Of a DNA stretch of 64,000 bases, positions 60,868 through 64,000 are shown in pieces. The position numbers and the translations under genes were made by a program. Below the pieces are notes generated by a model that saw nothing but the letters and a program-made list of their open reading frames with translations, was not told where the DNA came from and searched no databases. Each line of letters begins with the position of its first letter. Position 1 is the stretch's first letter. The DNA lies in the IMG/VR virus record IMGVR_UViG_3300047994_000066, positions 1 to 64,000 of that record; one strand, written 5' to 3'. This stretch comes from a virus.

Positions 60868-62919
60868 ATGAAAGTCGTAATCAATAATCAAACTCCGGAA
60901 TTTAAGTTAGTCGCGGCTACAGGCCCAAATAGCGGCAACACGGGAGAGCCTGGTGCAACAGGAGCTACGGGATCTACCGGTGCTACCGGATTAACAGGAT
61001 CAACAGGAATACAAGGTTCTACCGGTGCAACCGGAAACACCGGTTTTACAGGTGCAACCGGAACAACTGGTGCCACTGGAATTAACGGAGCAACAGGTTC
61101 CACTGGTATAGCTGGCCCTACAGGACCTACAGGACCAACCGGCTCTACTGGATCATCAGGAACAGCCGGATCTACAGGCGCAACGGGTTCCACTGGTATA
61201 GCTGGCCCTACAGGACCTACAGGACCAACCGGCTCTACTGGATCATCAGGAACAGCCGGATCTACAGGCGCAACGGGTGCAACCGGAACAACTGGACCTA
61301 CAGGATCTCAAGGTTCAACTGGTGCAACCGGAACTGGTGGTGCAGTCGGATCTACAGGCGCAACGGGTGTTCACGGTATAATTGCACTTTTAACAAATGA
61401 TGTTGTCGTCATTCAAAATGCTAATGCTAATTTTCAAAATACTGCTACGATCAACGTTACAATTACTGCAAATGGTACAACAGAAGCTAACATAGCATTT
61501 GCTGTTAACACATCTTCAGTCGGTGGAGCATATCAAGCTGACGTATTAGCTAATGGTCATCTTATTTTAGCTAATGCAAATCTTAACTTTAACAATACTG
61601 CAACAATCAATGTTAATGTTACTGCTAATGGAACAACACAAGCAAACATTGCATATAGTATTAATTCAAGCTCTATATCTACAGGTCCACAAGGTGCGAC
61701 CGGTGCAACAGGTACAGCTGGTCCGTCAGGTTCACAAGGTTCAACTGGTGCAACCGGTGCTGGATCAACGGGTGCTACAGGATTAACTGGTCCAACAGGT
61801 CCGACCGGACCAACAGGCTCACAAGGTTCAACAGGTTCTACTGGTGCTACTGGAACAGCCGGTCCTACTGGAACTCAAGGATCAACTGGCGCGACTGGAA
61901 CTGCCGGTCCTACTGGCTCACAAGGTCCAACAGGAACTCAAGGATCAACAGGTGCAACTGGAACAGCAGGAACACAGGGTTCTACTGGCGCTACCGGTAC
62001 AGGTGGACCAACAGGTCCTACAGGCCCTACAGGTCCTACTGGACCGACTGGAGCAACAGGTTCATCTGGCGTAGGTTCTACTGGTGCTACAGGTATTGGA
62101 TCAACAGGTGCAACCGGTGCTTCAGGTCCTACTGGTGCAACCGGTCCATCCGGTGGCGGTGGTAGTGCGGCAGGTGCTAACACACAAATTCAATATTATT
62201 TGGGTGGTGCATTAGCCGCAAATGCTAATCTTGCTTACAATGCAATAACAAATATTTTTAATACGTCACCAACCACGATCATTGGTAACGGATTACTTGA
62301 TGCTCAGTTAACGATACAAGGTGTTACTCCAACTAATAGTGGTGCTGATGAACCACTGTATATAACATTCCAGGGTTCTGATGGAGTAACGAGAGCATAC
62401 ACTGGTATGTACATCAGTGGCCAAAACACCTATGGTGTAGTTATCAATGGTAGTGATGCTCGTTTTATTCTAGACATTAACGGCACCGGACAACTAATTG
62501 CTTATCCTAATTATATTAATATTTCTGCTAACCTAGATATACAACCTAGTTATTCAGTCAATGTTTCAAACGCTGGTATCAGATTCAGTGATAACACAGT
62601 ACAAACAACAGCAGCGACTGGTGGCGGCTCTTCTACTGTTATTAATAGCACAAGTAATACAGCTACAGCCGGTCAAACTAATTTCACACTGACTGCTAAT
62701 GTTAGCTCTGCAAGCTACGTCATCGTCACTGTTAATGGTTTGGTACAAGTTCCTACGACTCATTATAGCATTGTTAATAATTCGCTCACATTTGTTACAG
62801 CATTAAATGCTGGAGACATAGTTGAATCAAGAGAATTTGTTTCATCTAACATTGCTGTGACTCAAGCTCCAGCAGTCTATACCAAGAATTTGGTCCTAAA
62901 TAGTCTTATATTCGGATAA
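60868..62919 (+). CDS. Collagen-like tail fibre, third kind (683 aa)
   Basis: A 683 aa fibre. Collagen-like triplets at ~18-168 and ~272-429 are separated by two beta modules ([31 protein letters not shown] and a close copy at ~230-265). The C-terminal part has a beta domain (~440-570) with [11 protein letters not shown] and [11 protein letters not shown] and a [13 protein letters not shown] module (~625-660). It lacks an S74 domain. It shares modules with the fibres at 47.3 and 53.4 kb. Codon use has returned to the AT-rich norm. Confidence 0.8.
   Translation: MKVVINNQTPEFKLVAATGPNSGNTGEPGATGATGSTGATGLTGSTGIQGSTGATGNTGFTGATGTTGATGINGATGSTGIAGPTGPTGPTGSTGSSGTAGSTGATGSTGIAGPTGPTGPTGSTGSSGTAGSTGATGATGTTGPTGSQGSTGATGTGGAVGSTGATGVHGIIALLTNDVVVIQNANANFQNTATINVTITANGTTEANIAFAVNTSSVGGAYQADVLANGHLILANANLNFNNTATINVNVTANGTTQANIAYSINSSSISTGPQGATGATGTAGPSGSQGSTGATGAGSTGATGLTGPTGPTGPTGSQGSTGSTGATGTAGPTGTQGSTGATGTAGPTGSQGPTGTQGSTGATGTAGTQGSTGATGTGGPTGPTGPTGPTGPTGATGSSGVGSTGATGIGSTGATGASGPTGATGPSGGGGSAAGANTQIQYYLGGALAANANLAYNAITNIFNTSPTTIIGNGLLDAQLTIQGVTPTNSGADEPLYITFQGSDGVTRAYTGMYISGQNTYGVVINGSDARFILDINGTGQLIAYPNYINISANLDIQPSYSVNVSNAGIRFSDNTVQTTAATGGGSSTVINSTSNTATAGQTNFTLTANVSSASYVIVTVNGLVQVPTTHYSIVNNSLTFVTALNAGDIVESREFVSSNIAVTQAPAVYTKNLVLNSLIFG
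61096..61275 (+). repeat. Perfect 90-bp tandem duplication
   Basis: A 90-base unit (61096-61185) is repeated exactly at 61186-61275, 30 codons or ten Gly-X-Y triplets each. Identity runs to base 61278. The perfect match at DNA level shows a very recent duplication. Confidence 0.95.
62896..62902 (+). promoter_or_regulatory. Candidate late promoter (CTAAATA)
   Basis: Lies inside the end of the fibre gene; 23 bases before the next ATG. Confidence 0.55.
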
Positions 62920-62925
62920 AAATTA

Positions 62926-63249
62926 ATGACAACACCAAATAGATATCTAGTCCCTTCTGTCGGAACTACCCCCAATAATGTGGGTATTCTTTCTGGAAAT
63001 ACAGTAGCTTTAATAGCTGGTTCAGTCTGTAACAAGACGGCTAACAGCGTGCTCGCAAGTGTTTGGGCAAACACCGGATCTATTGCTAACACCTATTATA
63101 TGAACAATGTAATTGTTTCTCCTAATAGTACAGTAACCGTTTTTGGTGAACCACAAAAGCAATTCTTATTAACTGGTGATGCTTTGTACGTCAGCTGCAA
63201 TGTAAATGGTGGCTTCGATTTTATTCTATCAACAGCTGAGGGCTTCTAA
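62926..63249 (+). CDS. Small structural-like protein (107 aa)
   Basis: A 107 aa beta-rich protein (VGTTPNNVGILSGNTVALIAG, then EPQKQFLLTGDALYVSCN). Its pattern resembles short phage decoration or fibre-base modules. It starts 24 bases after CTAAATA and ends in a one-base overlap with the next ATG. Confidence 0.65.
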   Translation: MTTPNRYLVPSVGTTPNNVGILSGNTVALIAGSVCNKTANSVLASVWANTGSIANTYYMNNVIVSPNSTVTVFGEPQKQFLLTGDALYVSCNVNGGFDFILSTAEGF

Positions 63250-64000
63250 TGTCAGTTATTGGTTCTAATGCACCAGCACAAGATGCCGTTTTACTTCTTA
63301 ATTTAACGACATCTGGTAACACCTCTAATGCATCTAATGCAGATTTTGGTTCACCTATTGATACCAATGGTCAAGGTTTTATCGTTTGGGAAATTTCAGG
63401 AAATTCTGCATACCAAATTATGATCGAAGGATCTCATGATCAATATTATTGGTCTACTATTTGGTCTCTTCCTGTTTCAGAATTATCTCAAGTAGATACT
63501 ATTAATCAAGCTGGTCATTATCATTTTGAAACATCTACTCGATATATTCGTTATAGAATATCTTATACAAATGGTCCTATTAATTTTACTTGTTATGGTC
63601 GTGCAGGTGGTGGCCCATCTGCCGCTGATCGTATATCACAAGCATTGGATTCAACAAGCAACGTTGCACTTTCTGTTGCTATTAACAATTTAAAGAAAGA
63701 CGGAACAGGTGCATTATTTTTGTCAGATGCTGCTGGTCCATTTACAGCAACTCTAGAAAACGCATCAACAGTTCAAATCTACGATACAACTGGTTATAAC
63801 AATATTGTTGTTCAACAAAACGGTGGTGGTTCTACCGCTGTAGCAATTTCTAATGACGGTTCAAACTGGTATGCTGCTCAGGGTGTTAACCTTCAGACCG
63901 GTGCTATTGTTACTACGCTTGCTGCCAGTGCAATTATAGCTTTCTCATGTGCTGCTCGTTACATCAGATTTACTGGAACATCAACTTCTGGTCAGATCAT
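63249..64000 (+). CDS. Structural protein, cut by window end
   Basis: ATG 63249 shares a base with the previous stop. The frame is open to the end of the window (250 codons). It encodes MSVIGSNAPAQDAVLLLNLT, then FETSTRYIRYRISYTNG and the related SCAARYIRFTGTS near the window end. The repeated RYIR unit suggests two copies of a discoidin-like or fibre beta-sandwich domain. The C-terminus lies outside. Confidence 0.65.
   Translation, partial: MSVIGSNAPAQDAVLLLNLTTSGNTSNASNADFGSPIDTNGQGFIVWEISGNSAYQIMIEGSHDQYYWSTIWSLPVSELSQVDTINQAGHYHFETSTRYIRYRISYTNGPINFTCYGRAGGGPSAADRISQALDSTSNVALSVAINNLKKDGTGALFLSDAAGPFTATLENASTVQIYDTTGYNNIVVQQNGGGSTAVAISNDGSNWYAAQGVNLQTGAIVTTLAASAIIAFSCAARYIRFTGTSTSGQI

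Noticed and set aside
1-64000. Integrase, attachment sites or other signs of a prophage
   Set aside because: No integrase, repressor or excisionase gene is seen; the gene set is that of a lytic T4-like phage.

Overview
The window is part of the genome of a large, lytic, T4-related myovirus of a Gram-negative host. It carries a T4-type baseplate gene set (gp48, gp53, a gp27-like hub, gp5, gp25, gp6, a gp7-position protein, gp8), gp4, a gp54/tube-like protein, gp26/gp51 and a gp32-type single-strand binding protein. The style is that of T4-like phages of environmental bacteria: a DUF4815-like baseplate protein, PhoH, 2OG oxygenase and a CTAAATA late-promoter motif. The host cannot be named. A circularly permuted tmRNA fits phages of Alphaproteobacteria, Betaproteobacteria or Cyanobacteria.

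Region 1 (1-23.3 kb, + strand) is a dense early/middle block of small overlapping genes with five clearly foldable tRNAs upstream (Thr-GGT, Gly-GCC, Cys-GCA, Ser-GCT, Thr-CGT) and tRNA-Arg(TCT) at 14.74 kb. It holds an RNA and translation toolkit: a compact RNase P RNA (2785-3005), a circularly permuted tmRNA (about 15990-16312), a GGQ release-factor-like protein, a possible PTH2-like protein, an RNA ligase and a membrane-anchored PNK-like kinase. It also holds NAD salvage (Prs + nicotinamide phosphoribosyltransferase), GMP reductase, ATP-dependent DNA ligase, a PD-(D/E)XK nuclease, an HNH nuclease, a 3'-5' exonuclease, a metallophosphoesterase, PhoH, an AAA+ ATPase, a PilZ-like protein, a PagL-like outer-membrane protein, a SleB-type cell-wall hydrolase behind a hairpin that hides its ribosome-binding site, and gp32.

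Region 2 (23.3-28.3 kb, - strand) is a tail/head block: a DNA-binding-like 57 aa protein, gp4, a conserved 173 aa protein, a tube-initiator-like protein, gp26 joined to gp51 by a -1 frameshift site (T TTT TTC), and a lysine-rich candidate tape measure.

Region 3 (28.36-47.2 kb, + strand) is the baseplate operon. Its gp5 hub protein carries the lysozyme domain at the C-terminus instead of in the middle as in T4.

Region 4 (47.2-64 kb, + strand) is a fibre region with four collagen-like (Gly-X-Y, mostly GPT/GAT) fibre proteins. Two of them end in S74 chaperone domains and are each followed by a glycine-rich tip protein. A 2OG-Fe(II) oxygenase and a GT4 glycosyltransferase sit between the fibre genes, which suggests a post-translational collagen modification cassette. 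A stretch at about 58.4-60.85 kb has clearly different base composition and looks recently acquired.

At least 12 CTAAATA-type motifs sit mostly 23-33 bases before start codons and often overlap the preceding stop codon. They are best read as late promoters.
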